DNA of 64,000 bases from a virus: positions 62,001-126,000 of IMG/VR virus record IMGVR_UViG_3300042563_002067. The stretch is one strand, 5' to 3'. Below the pieces are notes generated by a model. That model searched no databases. It was not told the origin of the DNA and was given only the letters and a program-made list of their open reading frames with translations. Position numbers and translations under genes: made by a program. Every line of letters begins with the position of its first letter. Position 1 is the first letter of the stretch. Positions 46,850-55,918 of the stretch are shown here, one piece after another.

Positions 46850-48310
46850 TTATTCCAAATACTTCACATTAACAATCTGAAATTTGATTTGTTTTTTGTA
46901 GGTATTAATCACCCCACTACTCTCAACTTTCAAATCAACATAGTATTCGTTTGGTATTTTATCCCTCGTATCGAACATAAAGTAATATTCATTTGGGGTT
47001 TGGTTAATTCTTGTCCATCCTTGAACTTGAACTTCTGTTTGCCCTTCTCTTACATACACTCGGTAATGAGCCTTTACGTTTGGAAGTAACTTATTTGTTG
47101 TGTAAGCTTGTTTAATTACCACGCCAACTTTTCTAATATCTGTGTTGTATATTTTTTCGTCTTGTTTTATTCCGTAAAAATCAAATCCATAAATCTTTGG
47201 GTCCTGAGTTGACGTACCAATTTGAATTGAATGTTTTAACGGGTATAATACAAAGTCATTGGTTATATTAGGTAAAGAAAAACCATTTAATTTTAACCCT
47301 GACCAAATGTCATAAAAAGAACAAGGTGTACGATACCCAATTAATGGTGGTATTGTAACTTCATAAACACCTTTGGTTCTCTGACATACATCTAAGTAAG
47401 GACTCATTAATCCTAAAATAGGAGTTCCATTGGAATCCGAAATAGACACTGACGGTAATTCATCTAAGTTGATAGGATTACCATCTTCGTATATGTATAA
47501 GTATAATTTATTGATTTTCCCTAACGAAAATGAGTTTCTGTCATCCTCAATCAAATCATCATAGTTTGTTTCTAAGAATGGTTCGTAGAAGGTTTGAGTA
47601 TGTCTTGTAAAGAATTGAACTTCGTAGTTCTCAGTTAACCCCGTTAAGTTTTCAATTTGAGGTAAATAAGCAATTCCCCATCCTGTTACACCGGTTAAAC
47701 CATTTGTTAAGATATTATTAATTTCACTTGTCATATCAAAAGATATGTCTTCATTCCCGAATTGAAAATGTTGTGTGTCTACAATAGTTAACGCACTGTA
47801 TGGTGTTGAACCTGAATTATTATTGTTATAGATACCCGGTGATGTCCACCCACTTAATGTTGTTGTTTGAATCCAATTTGACGGTCTTGTTGAGAAGTTT
47901 CTATCTGAATTACTATAATCATATATTAAGTCAGCAAAGTCATATCCAACACCTTCGTCCCACATTTGGTTGTTAGGTATTCTAAATAATATTAAATCAA
48001 AGGAAGTTGCTCTCAATCTAGCTTGAGATGTTGTTGTATTTAACTCTTCAATATTAAAGGTTGATGTGTTAACCATTCTTAACGTATGTGTCATAGCATC
48101 AGGACAAGTTGTAGATATTGTTCCGTCAGATATTTTTTCTTGAAGAAGAGACATATCCAAATCAAAAATGAAACGGCTAAACCCATTTGGGTATTGTGAA
48201 GTCGCTAATGAACCATAAAATAGTTCAGTCACAGGGTTTCTTCCGGTGTTTGTTAAACTATTTGATATGATTGTATTGTTTTTACTAAAATAGGAATTGT
48301 TAATTGACAT
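46850..48310 (-). CDS. Virion structural protein, 486 aa
   Basis: The ATG at 48310 (MSINNSYFSKNNTIIS) is preferred over an in-frame TTG upstream. The protein is beta-rich and Thr/Asn-rich; the N-terminal 230 residues (FSRFIFDLDMSLLQEKIS; TTLSGWTSPGIYNN) look like a carbohydrate-binding or jelly-roll domain of the DNRLRE type. The C-terminal part has repeated strand pairs (KAHYRVYVREGQTEVQVQGWTRI). It belongs to the minus-strand virion operon with the OB-fold baseplate protein and may be a baseplate or tail appendage component. Confidence 0.6.
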   Translation of the reverse strand: MSINNSYFSKNNTIISNSLTNTGRNPVTELFYGSLATSQYPNGFSRFIFDLDMSLLQEKISDGTISTTCPDAMTHTLRMVNTSTFNIEELNTTTSQARLRATSFDLILFRIPNNQMWDEGVGYDFADLIYDYSNSDRNFSTRPSNWIQTTTLSGWTSPGIYNNNNSGSTPYSALTIVDTQHFQFGNEDISFDMTSEINNILTNGLTGVTGWGIAYLPQIENLTGLTENYEVQFFTRHTQTFYEPFLETNYDDLIEDDRNSFSLGKINKLYLYIYEDGNPINLDELPSVSISDSNGTPILGLMSPYLDVCQRTKGVYEVTIPPLIGYRTPCSFYDIWSGLKLNGFSLPNITNDFVLYPLKHSIQIGTSTQDPKIYGFDFYGIKQDEKIYNTDIRKVGVVIKQAYTTNKLLPNVKAHYRVYVREGQTEVQVQGWTRINQTPNEYYFMFDTRDKIPNEYYVDLKVESSGVINTYKKQIKFQIVNVKYLE

Positions 48311-48332
48311 AAAATCTTTTAACAATAAATAT

Positions 48333-49901
48333 TTAGTTTAATCGAATATTTTGATTTAAGACAGTATTATTTACATCGGCTAGTAATTGATTGATACTAG
48401 TCTTGGTTGTTTTAGAACCTTGAGTCGCTTCATCCGGAACCATATTAGCATGAGGATGGACGTGATTGTTTAAAAATTCAACAATTTTCTCAATCAGTTT
48501 AACCAATTCTTCACCTCTAACACTTGAGTATGTTTTCTCAAATAATGTATCTCCGGCACCAACAAATTTATCCTGTGGAATACCGTATAACGTATTAGAT
48601 AAATCAATTTGTCCTTTAGGACTTGTTGCGTTTTGAGATAATAAAAATACTTTTTGAGCACCTAACACACCGTAAGTAACATCTTCATTTTGAAATGTTG
48701 TTGGTATTACTGTTTCTTCTTTAACAGTTCCTTGAGGACCAAATAAAGGTTTACCCCCTTTATTTTCTGAAACCAAAAACCAACCTTCTTCTTTTGAATT
48801 ATTTAATTTAATTTTATTAAAAAATCTTTTGTAATTCACGTATTCAACAACATCATTTAATGCCGTTGATGGTGTAAAGTTTTTACCGGTATCGTATGTT
48901 TGTTTTGATGGTGTAACAACAAAAGGAAATTGGTCAGCAAGATTTTTTGGGTTATTAATTGTTATTCCTGTAAATGTAACATTTGGGTTAAATACTTTAG
49001 AAATAAAATCATTAATTGATTTAACCGATTCCTGAAAAGTTTTACCCACAAACGATATGGACTCTAGTTCAACACCATAATCTTCACCACTATTTAATTT
49101 TAATATGGTATCGTATTTAAAGTTGTCCGTATTAACTTTTGGACTTGGTTTAAGATTATACAATTTAACTGACCCGGTAAAGGAATCTGCCGTCGTATTT
49201 AATGTTGCAATATCCCAAACAATCATTTTTTTAACTAATAAAACATCTTGAACTAATCTATATTTTGTTTCAGGTGGTAATGTTTTTTTAGTTTGAGTAA
49301 ATCTTGTTAACTGTAAAAAGGCTCTATTTTGATTACCAATTGGGAATTTATCTTTAGATAATTCTTTTGTTTTTCCGGCACGGATTAATACTTCATTTTC
49401 TTTTACAATAACGTCAGCGGTTCCTCTACCTAACAAAGCGTTGTCACCAGGTTCAGGGAAGATACCTTGACTGTTTTTATCACGGTATTCACCGTCTTGG
49501 TTTTTAAGACTCATACCTTGTTTAATTCTATCTCCGGCTGCCAAGAATTTTTTGGCGCCTTGGTAGTGTTCAAAAGGTGTTGTCATTGGAGACGAGAACG
49601 GACCTTGAATATAAAATTGGTTATTAAATTCGGACATTCTATTCATATAAACAATATGAACATACTCATCCTTTTTAGGTGTCTGACTAATATAAAACGG
49701 TAATAACGGCATAAAAAGTAATGGGTCTCTCGATGTCCATATATCTTTTTGTTCATCCCAATTCGGAACGGACGCGATTATATCGTTATAATTTTTAGTT
49801 TCAGGAATAACTCTAATTCTACCCAACATCATTGGGTCTTGGTTATCGTAAACATATCCCGGAAATAATATTTGATACTTATTTTGACTATCTATTATCA
49901 T
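48333..49901 (-). CDS. Baseplate hub/spike protein with N-terminal OB fold
   Basis: This 522-residue protein begins like gp5/VgrG-type spike proteins: YQILFPGYVYDNQDPMMLGRIRVIPE, the usual GRIRV strand of the OB fold, followed by WTSRDPLLFMPLLPFYISQTPKKDEYVHIVYMN. Later, LIEKIVEFLNNHVHPHANMV is a C-terminal pattern common in such proteins, with a His-rich loop. No lysozyme domain is inserted, unlike T4 gp5. It should sit at the centre of the baseplate. The start overlaps the upstream small gene by 14 bases. Confidence 0.75.
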   Translation of the reverse strand: MIIDSQNKYQILFPGYVYDNQDPMMLGRIRVIPETKNYNDIIASVPNWDEQKDIWTSRDPLLFMPLLPFYISQTPKKDEYVHIVYMNRMSEFNNQFYIQGPFSSPMTTPFEHYQGAKKFLAAGDRIKQGMSLKNQDGEYRDKNSQGIFPEPGDNALLGRGTADVIVKENEVLIRAGKTKELSKDKFPIGNQNRAFLQLTRFTQTKKTLPPETKYRLVQDVLLVKKMIVWDIATLNTTADSFTGSVKLYNLKPSPKVNTDNFKYDTILKLNSGEDYGVELESISFVGKTFQESVKSINDFISKVFNPNVTFTGITINNPKNLADQFPFVVTPSKQTYDTGKNFTPSTALNDVVEYVNYKRFFNKIKLNNSKEEGWFLVSENKGGKPLFGPQGTVKEETVIPTTFQNEDVTYGVLGAQKVFLLSQNATSPKGQIDLSNTLYGIPQDKFVGAGDTLFEKTYSSVRGEELVKLIEKIVEFLNNHVHPHANMVPDEATQGSKTTKTSINQLLADVNNTVLNQNIRLN

Positions 49902-50112
49902 TTGGTTTTATTCTTTTTTGATATTCTTTTAATATGGTGTTGTAAGTTAACTCTAACTTATCTAATTGTTCAGTTCCTTTTAAAACTAATTTTTTAGTAA
50001 ATTCAAAATCCTCCAAAAGATAATCCATCGCAAGAATTAAATCTTTATTTGACGATGTTTTATGTTCTTTAATGATTTGTAATACTTTTTCAGATTTTTC
50101 TTTCTTATCCAT
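49888..50112 (-). CDS. Small helical protein, 74 aa
   Basis: A short, Lys/Glu-rich helical protein (MDKKEKSEKVLQIIKEHKTS) between two baseplate genes, overlapping the next by 14 bases. It could be a chaperone or small baseplate component; no family is recognised. Confidence 0.6.
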   Translation of the reverse strand: MDKKEKSEKVLQIIKEHKTSSNKDLILAMDYLLEDFEFTKKLVLKGTEQLDKLELTYNTILKEYQKRIKPNDNR

Positions 50113-50114
50113 AA

Positions 50115-52010
50115 TTAGAATTTTTTACCATACGAACTGGCAGGAACAGTCAAGAACGCCGGAGTTACCACCAATGGTCCCACCGCAACTTGAAGTTTAT
50201 TATTTTCCGCATCTTCCATAGCCATCGCTTTCATTTGTCCAAACTTCCCTAATAAATCAAAATTTGGTGCACCACTTGGCATCGCTCCGGTAGGGATTCC
50301 CATACTTTGCATTTCTTCAATGGCACCAATAAAGGCTCTTGATTCGGAGTAACCATCCAATAATTGTGCGGCATATAAGAATGGTAATGGTATTCCACTA
50401 CTCAGTCCGGGGAGATTTAATAAATTCAATAACGCCAATATATCGTCTATTAAGTTTTTACACTTACGATAATCCGTTATCAATCCAATGATTGCCAATA
50501 ATAACGCAATTAATTTTAATATCATTGCATATTTTTTAACAATCTTTTCTTTAACAATATCTTTAATAACTTGTTGAACAAGTTTCAAAATGTCTTCTTT
50601 AATTAATTTAAACAATTCCTCAACAAATATTGCACCTACTTTAGATACTAAATTAATGAAGAACTTTTTAAATATTTTAGCGAAATCAACAAATGATTTT
50701 ATATTGTCCGCCAATGTATTACCCAACGCTTTATACATAACAATAATTGGTAATATCATTTTTGGAGTAATTAAAGCACTAATCATTCCGTTACTTATTA
50801 ATTTTATAAAATTTGTGTCAACAACAACCTGTGGGGTAACATTTATTCCAACACCAATCCAAGCCGGATTGTTTGCCAAAACATCTGTTATGTTATTTGC
50901 CGCCTCTTCAAACTCAGAACCTTCATAAAAATTTAATTGTCCTAACGCACTTATAATTTCGTTGAAGTTAACAGGTAAATCAATGTTATCACAATCCTCA
51001 AATTGAATAACCCCTTTCTTAATGTTTTGTGTTCTAATATCAATATTTCTTAAATCAATTTCAGTAAACTCAAAAAATGAATCGTCAACACCATCTAGTT
51101 CAGCTATCTTAGCAATACCACTAGTATCTATTTCATTACCCCTACTATCAAAACAAAGTCCTAATATTCTTGCCAATATTAATTCGTATTTACTTGCGTT
51201 TTCAACTTGAGATGTTCCCGCAGATACTTTCATTGATATTGCACCGGATAAGGATTCCATAATAGACCCAATAATATCGGTGTCTTCCGCCATTCTTATT
51301 GTGTCGTAATAATCAACCATAAATTCACCTACTCTAAGAGGTCCGGTTCTACTACTTAAATCAACCTGAAACCAACCACCTGTTACACCATTTGGGTCAG
51401 CGTTTACATATTGTATTTTAAATAAATCTTGACCCGACTTACCTACGTGAGTGTATATACTATTATTTTGAGTTAATTGATGTAATTCTCGATTCATTGA
51501 GAATGGAATTTGTCCTACTTGAATCGACTTCTTTTCGTAAACAACAGCACCTACTTCATCTTGGGGGTCAATTAATAATCTATTAAATAAATCGATAGAA
51601 CCAACTTTTACATAAATTGTTTCCGGAGATGTGTATGTTTGTTGTTGGTCACACCCTAATGCTGTTAAACAATCTTTAATAACAATTGTTCGTAACCTTG
51701 GTTGTACGTTTTTAATTGTTCTAATTAAGAGTCTTTTAATATATGATGGTGAACCACTACCATTTCCACCTGTTGTGTTGGTTAAATCTAAAAGTTGTTC
51801 AAATTGGTTTTTTACTTGTTTCTGATATCTTTTAGTTTGACTTTTAACACTGTTTAATGATTCTGAAACTTGAGATTTTGTTTTTTCAAAGGAACTACCC
51901 GCTTTTCTATTTGCCTCGTCATACTGAGACTTAATATCAGCAAAAGATTTTGTTGCGTTAACTTTCTTTTGAATTTTATTATATCCAAAATTAATGTCTA
52001 ATGAACCCAT
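50115..52010 (-). CDS. Large tail/baseplate protein with hydrophobic C-terminal region, 631 aa
   Basis: The N-terminal 90 residues are a coiled coil (KSQYDEANRKAGSSFEKTKS). The middle contains IRTIKNVQPRLRTIVIKDCL, VGQIPFSMNRELHQLTQ and repeated acidic loops (FTEIDLRNIDI). The C-terminal third is hydrophobic and helical (FVDFAKIFKKFFINLVSKV; YAMILKLIALLLAIIGLITD), as in proteins that contact membranes or form a buried hub. By place between hub-type and sigma genes it is likely a baseplate or tail tip protein. It is expressed in the minus-strand late operon. Confidence 0.55.
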   Translation of the reverse strand: MGSLDINFGYNKIQKKVNATKSFADIKSQYDEANRKAGSSFEKTKSQVSESLNSVKSQTKRYQKQVKNQFEQLLDLTNTTGGNGSGSPSYIKRLLIRTIKNVQPRLRTIVIKDCLTALGCDQQQTYTSPETIYVKVGSIDLFNRLLIDPQDEVGAVVYEKKSIQVGQIPFSMNRELHQLTQNNSIYTHVGKSGQDLFKIQYVNADPNGVTGGWFQVDLSSRTGPLRVGEFMVDYYDTIRMAEDTDIIGSIMESLSGAISMKVSAGTSQVENASKYELILARILGLCFDSRGNEIDTSGIAKIAELDGVDDSFFEFTEIDLRNIDIRTQNIKKGVIQFEDCDNIDLPVNFNEIISALGQLNFYEGSEFEEAANNITDVLANNPAWIGVGINVTPQVVVDTNFIKLISNGMISALITPKMILPIIVMYKALGNTLADNIKSFVDFAKIFKKFFINLVSKVGAIFVEELFKLIKEDILKLVQQVIKDIVKEKIVKKYAMILKLIALLLAIIGLITDYRKCKNLIDDILALLNLLNLPGLSSGIPLPFLYAAQLLDGYSESRAFIGAIEEMQSMGIPTGAMPSGAPNFDLLGKFGQMKAMAMEDAENNKLQVAVGPLVVTPAFLTVPASSYGKKF

Positions 52011-52011
52011 A

Positions 52012-52392
52012 TTATTTTTTCATTTTATAAGAATCGTTATCTTTTGAAATGTCTTTTTCCATTAGAGTTCTGAATAGTTCATCATCCCCTAAATCAGTTA
52101 TTGAGAATCCTGCTCCACTATCTTTATTAGCGTTAGATTTTTCCCACATAGAAGATTGTAACTTAGATAGGGTTAGTTTTTTCTCAATACAGTCGTTAAC
52201 AATTTTTTGTTGTTTTTCGATAACCGGACCAATGACAGTCATATCCTCCGGTTCTTTCATCATTGTTAACATCTTGTTTTGTATTCTTATTGCAGTATTT
52301 CGTTGTTCCACAACTTCGTTATAGATTTCCTGCATCAATGATAACATTGATTCTTTTGAAAGATTAATTTCTTTTTTTGTCGGTCTTGCCAT
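52012..52392 (-). CDS. Small helical protein upstream of baseplate genes, 126 aa
   Basis: The protein starts MARPTKKEINLSKESMLSLM, is helical throughout and ends in SITDLGDDELFRTLMEKDI. The MARPTKK start is often seen in small terminase or DNA-binding proteins, and the acidic/hydrophobic C-terminus could be a sliding-clamp binding tail as in late transcription factors (gp33). Neither view is established. The nearest neighbour is the late sigma factor. A TATTTATT element lies just before its ATG. Confidence 0.55.
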   Translation of the reverse strand: MARPTKKEINLSKESMLSLMQEIYNEVVEQRNTAIRIQNKMLTMMKEPEDMTVIGPVIEKQQKIVNDCIEKKLTLSKLQSSMWEKSNANKDSGAGFSITDLGDDELFRTLMEKDISKDNDSYKMKK

Positions 52393-52417
52393 AACAATAA
52401 ATATTTAATATTGGATT

Positions 52418-53167
52418 TTATTTAACCATAGTTTGGACTAACTCAAAATACATATTTTTATATTTCTTCATTGACCCTCTAATTTCTTTAGTAGAAAGGT
52501 TGGTCATTTCCCTCAATGAGAGTAATATTATATTCTTGTTGAATTTATTATTGTCGTTACCCACAAAAATATTTTCATAATTATCGAATAAATCGTATAA
52601 TGCTTGTCCGAGTTTTATTTCATTCTCACTTAGATTTTCATTTTTAACAAACAAATCTAATTTGATTAAAAAATGATGAATAATCCTTTCAGAATCTAAA
52701 TTATCATTTTCAATGTAATATGCGAACCCTTCATCGTTTTCTAAACTAGTTGAAATATCTTCGTAAGAAATTTTTCTATTAGTTTCTTTTTGGTCCTTAA
52801 TAATTTGACCCATAAGATAATTTTTACATATGGTTCCAAAATAAGAGTAAGCCTTCTTTTCTTTAGAAGGCTTAAACTTATCTATTTTTGTTATTAAGAA
52901 TGAGTGAGTATCTGTATGGATTTCATTAAAATCCATGTCTTTTCTATATAATTTGTATCTTCTTATAATCGAAGATATCATCTTATCTAAAGGTTTTAAT
53001 AAAAACTCATTATAAATTTTATTTCTCTCGTGATGACATTCGGTTTCTAAAAATCGAACAACTGCCAGTTCTTCTCGAACATCAAAATAATTTAATTGGG
53101 TTGGTTTTCTACCTTTCTTCTTTAACTCAACGCTGGTGTCTCCTGTCAAATTAACTGATTCAGTCAT
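52418..53167 (-). CDS. Late-transcription sigma factor, T4 gp55-like
   Basis: This 249-residue protein looks like a minimal sigma-70 factor. Residues about 45-125 form region 2: LLKPLDKMISSIIRRYKLYRKDMDFNEIHTDTHSFLITKIDKFKPSKEKKAYSYFGTICKNYLMGQII, matching the sequence order of gp55-type sigmas. Region 4 is absent or weak; T4 gp55 has 185 residues and also lacks most of region 4. In T4 gp55 directs RNA polymerase to TATAAATA together with gp33 and the clamp. Here the recurring TATTTATA element before late genes is the likely target. The gene overlaps the next by one base. Confidence 0.8.
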   Translation of the reverse strand: MTESVNLTGDTSVELKKKGRKPTQLNYFDVREELAVVRFLETECHHERNKIYNEFLLKPLDKMISSIIRRYKLYRKDMDFNEIHTDTHSFLITKIDKFKPSKEKKAYSYFGTICKNYLMGQIIKDQKETNRKISYEDISTSLENDEGFAYYIENDNLDSERIIHHFLIKLDLFVKNENLSENEIKLGQALYDLFDNYENIFVGNDNNKFNKNIILLSLREMTNLSTKEIRGSMKKYKNMYFELVQTMVK

Positions 53168-53979
53168 TACGATTCTTGAGATTCGTATTTTATGGCTCTG
53201 TCATTAATAAAGAAAAACTCTTTTTTTGCTGACTCTACCCAAAATTTAACCTCGTCCGGGGAAATGATATCGTCACCATTTTTGTAATTCCAAAAAATAG
53301 AACCTTCACGTAAGTTCATATGTTTGTAACCAATTTTAGGAATTGTCATAATTCTTATTGAGTTGTATGTCATTCTTAAAAAGAATTCGTACCCAAAGGT
53401 TAATTTAAACGATGGTTTTAACAATCCATAATCAATGAATGATTCTTTTTTAATTACTATCCCTGATAGTTGGAAATTTTGATAATCCATTAACGTTTCA
53501 TTTGTTAAGATTCCCATTTCAGGTGTAAAATTTGCTGCGAATGTTGCCTCATTAGTGAAACCCGCAAAATTTGTGTTTTGGTCTACGTCAACAACTATTG
53601 GTAAAAATGCCGATACCTCAGGATATATTTCAGAATATTTAAGAACGTTCTTAAACCAAATTGAAGAATATTCATCATCAAATTCAAACAATGAAACCCA
53701 CGTTGATTTTGCACTTCTAACACCATAGTTAATTTGTGCCGAGTAATTTGGTTCTTTAGTCCACTCAACTTTAATTACCGGTAAATCACCAAAGTCAAAA
53801 TCGTTTAAGTATTCAACTAAAGATGTTTCGTTAGTATGAACAATAACAAGTTCTTTTATTTCTGTTTTTTGTATTCTTAACGAATCGATAGCTTTTTTAA
53901 AGTATTCGTCAAAATCTCGTGCTTTAGACGATTTAATCGGTAAGATAACCGATACATCAAATGTTTTAATTTCTTCCAT
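53167..53979 (-). CDS. Glycosyltransferase, GT-A (family 2-like)
   Basis: This 270-residue protein has a GT-A start, FDVSVILPIKSSKARDFDEYF, and an acidic metal-site-like motif FEFDDEYS (about residue 90-97, standing for DxD). LVIVHTNETSLVEYL and NYGVRSAKSTWVSLFEFDDE follow GT2 order. The C-terminal region (FLRMTYNSIRIMTIPKIGYKHMNLREGS) fits the acceptor lobe. It belongs to the minus-strand glycan locus; acceptor and donor are unknown. Confidence 0.75.
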   Translation of the reverse strand: MEEIKTFDVSVILPIKSSKARDFDEYFKKAIDSLRIQKTEIKELVIVHTNETSLVEYLNDFDFGDLPVIKVEWTKEPNYSAQINYGVRSAKSTWVSLFEFDDEYSSIWFKNVLKYSEIYPEVSAFLPIVVDVDQNTNFAGFTNEATFAANFTPEMGILTNETLMDYQNFQLSGIVIKKESFIDYGLLKPSFKLTFGYEFFLRMTYNSIRIMTIPKIGYKHMNLREGSIFWNYKNGDDIISPDEVKFWVESAKKEFFFINDRAIKYESQES

Positions 53980-53986
53980 ATTGTTC

Positions 53987-55042
53987 TTAAATTGTTTGTA
54001 GTTTAGATAATTGTTCAGTAAAAGATTCTTGTCTTGACGTTAAATATTTATCAAATAATTCAACAGATTCTTTTTCAAAAGATTCTTTAGTTGGTAATGA
54101 ATCAACAGTTTTTTTCATTTGAATAAATAAGTTTTCGTTTACATTATCCTCTAACCAATTTTGTAAATAATCGGCAATGAAGTCAACTAATTGTATTTTA
54201 TTGTTAATCCATAAACCATTTTCCTCACTCATCCATTCAGGAATTAAACTAGGAACTAAACCTAATACAGGTATTCCACATTTCATAGATTCTAATGGGT
54301 ATGTTCCATAAGCACTTGTCTCATCAATCCATACTGATAAACAAGATTCTTCCAACCCGGTTGAAAATTCTTTTTCTGTTAGACTTCTCATATCTCTGAA
54401 GGTTACCCATCTATATTGAGGAAATTTAATGTAGAATGTTTTAATTAAGTTAACCGTATCTCTTTGGTCTCTTGAATGTACTGTAATGATTGGTTTTGCG
54501 GGTAAGGTTTGAGGTTTAAAACTATCAGAAATGTATGGAGTTAAGATATCAAAAGATATGTTTCTCATAACACTTTCGATTTGTTCTTTTTGTTTGTTTG
54601 ATGTTGTTATACATTTTAAAAATCCTAAGTCACTCCAAGATTGTCCTGGCTGTAACGTTTCTAACATATGGTCGTATGATTGACATAATACAATTTTACC
54701 ACAAGGTAAATTGTTAACTTGAGACATAACAAAACCGTATAGTTCCGGGATGATAATTAAGTCTTCCGGAGAAACATCTAAATTCTGACCCTCAATTGAT
54801 TTATGTGGTATTACCATATATTCTTCACCTAACCATTCAGATACACCAGTGTAATCAGGAGTTTCGTGTAAAATAATTGGGTTATACCCGGCGTTTAATA
54901 ATGATAACGCTAATCTATAGATGTAAGCAATAGATGCTTTAGCGTTACCTTTGGTGTCTTGAGCAATAAGATAAATTCTAGATTTCTTATTTTTCATATT
55001 CTCAATAGACAATTCTAATTTTGTAATTTGTTCTTGATTCAT
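53987..55042 (-). CDS. Glycosyltransferase, GT-B (group 1-like)
   Basis: This 351-residue protein has a Rossmann start (SRIYLIAQDTKGNAKASIAYIYRLALSLLNAGYNPIIL) and a C-terminal domain with GTYPLESMKCGIPVLGLVPSLIPEWMSEENGLWI, the donor-binding motif of group-1 glycosyltransferases (E-x7-E equivalent). A first-half DLIIIPELYGFVM block is also typical. It probably adds a sugar from a nucleotide donor made by the enzymes of this locus. Confidence 0.75.
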   Translation of the reverse strand: MNQEQITKLELSIENMKNKKSRIYLIAQDTKGNAKASIAYIYRLALSLLNAGYNPIILHETPDYTGVSEWLGEEYMVIPHKSIEGQNLDVSPEDLIIIPELYGFVMSQVNNLPCGKIVLCQSYDHMLETLQPGQSWSDLGFLKCITTSNKQKEQIESVMRNISFDILTPYISDSFKPQTLPAKPIITVHSRDQRDTVNLIKTFYIKFPQYRWVTFRDMRSLTEKEFSTGLEESCLSVWIDETSAYGTYPLESMKCGIPVLGLVPSLIPEWMSEENGLWINNKIQLVDFIADYLQNWLEDNVNENLFIQMKKTVDSLPTKESFEKESVELFDKYLTSRQESFTEQLSKLQTI

Positions 55043-55043
55043 A

Positions 55044-55322
55044 TTATATTTTATTTAGTAAGTTTTTATAAAGTAGCGTGTTAAACGCAATTTTAAATGG
55101 TATTGATAAATTGTTAGTACCCTTTGCACCTAATTGTTCATCAATCTCTTCCGGTTCGTCCATAATTATTTCCATCATTAATTTAACCGTTTCATATTTA
55201 ATTATACTAATGTGGGTTGATTCTGTAATACCTGAGGTAACAACTTTATCCCCTTTAATTTGAACGTAGTCATCTATTTTGTCTAAATCCAAATAATAAT
55301 TTTCACCTAATACTTTTAACAT
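55044..55322 (-). CDS. Hypothetical protein, 92 aa
   Basis: A short acidic protein (MLKVLGENYYLDLDKIDDYVQIK) that abuts the glycosyltransferase and overlaps the upstream HAD-like gene by one base. The pattern of strands followed by a helix (KYETVKLMMEIIMDEPEEID) suggests a small alpha/beta fold. Not recognised. Confidence 0.6.
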   Translation of the reverse strand: MLKVLGENYYLDLDKIDDYVQIKGDKVVTSGITESTHISIIKYETVKLMMEIIMDEPEEIDEQLGAKGTNNLSIPFKIAFNTLLYKNLLNKI

Positions 55323-55918
55323 TATATTATTTTTGTTAATTCAAATTCTAATTCTTTAATTGTTGTTATAGAATTGTCTAATTTGATATGTTTATTGTAT
55401 TCCGTTTGATATTGTATGATAATTTTATCATCCGGATGTTCTAATAATAAGGCGGGATTAGCCGTAAGTAAAACATCAATTTCGTCCCACATTGAATTTA
55501 TTGTCATATTACTATAGAATTTTACTTTTTCTATCTGACAACCAAATTTTGATAAGAAGAATAACGATGATGGTTTTGACCTACCCATTTCATCAGACAC
55601 AATTAATATGTCGTGATTATCTCTTAAATTTACGTATATCTCATTTAAATCATTGAAGGTTGAATATTCAGTTGATTGAGAGTGTCCAAAAATTTCCATA
55701 GGAAACTCCTCATATAAAAATGAATATAATTCTTCGTCCGTTTGGAACTTAAAATGATTTCTAAGATTTAAACTATCTACCGGTAGGGATATCTCATATT
55801 TAAAAGATTCTTCGTCTTCCAACCCCTCCGTCTTATCTATCATATATTTTTGATAGGTTTGTTCTATTTTATCTATTGTATTTCTTAATACTCCGTTAAT
55901 CTCAATTGCTATTCTCAT
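55322..55918 (-). CDS. HAD-like protein with altered nucleophile motif
   Basis: The N-terminus MRIAIEINGVLRNT stands where HAD phosphatases have DxDGTL; here the two Asp are Glu and Asn. LIVSDEMGRSKPSSLFFLSKFG follows as the motif II/III region and VLLTANPALLLEH as motif IV. The substitutions predict a loss of classical phosphatase activity. The protein has 198 residues and no cap insert. It may be a regulatory or structural derivative. It overlaps the PhoH gene by 17 bases. Confidence 0.55.
   Translation of the reverse strand: MRIAIEINGVLRNTIDKIEQTYQKYMIDKTEGLEDEESFKYEISLPVDSLNLRNHFKFQTDEELYSFLYEEFPMEIFGHSQSTEYSTFNDLNEIYVNLRDNHDILIVSDEMGRSKPSSLFFLSKFGCQIEKVKFYSNMTINSMWDEIDVLLTANPALLLEHPDDKIIIQYQTEYNKHIKLDNSITTIKELEFELTKII

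Noticed and set aside
52012-52392. Firm call as small terminase or gp33
   Set aside because: The MARPTKK start and acidic tail only hint at these; no helix-turn-helix or clamp motif is clear enough.
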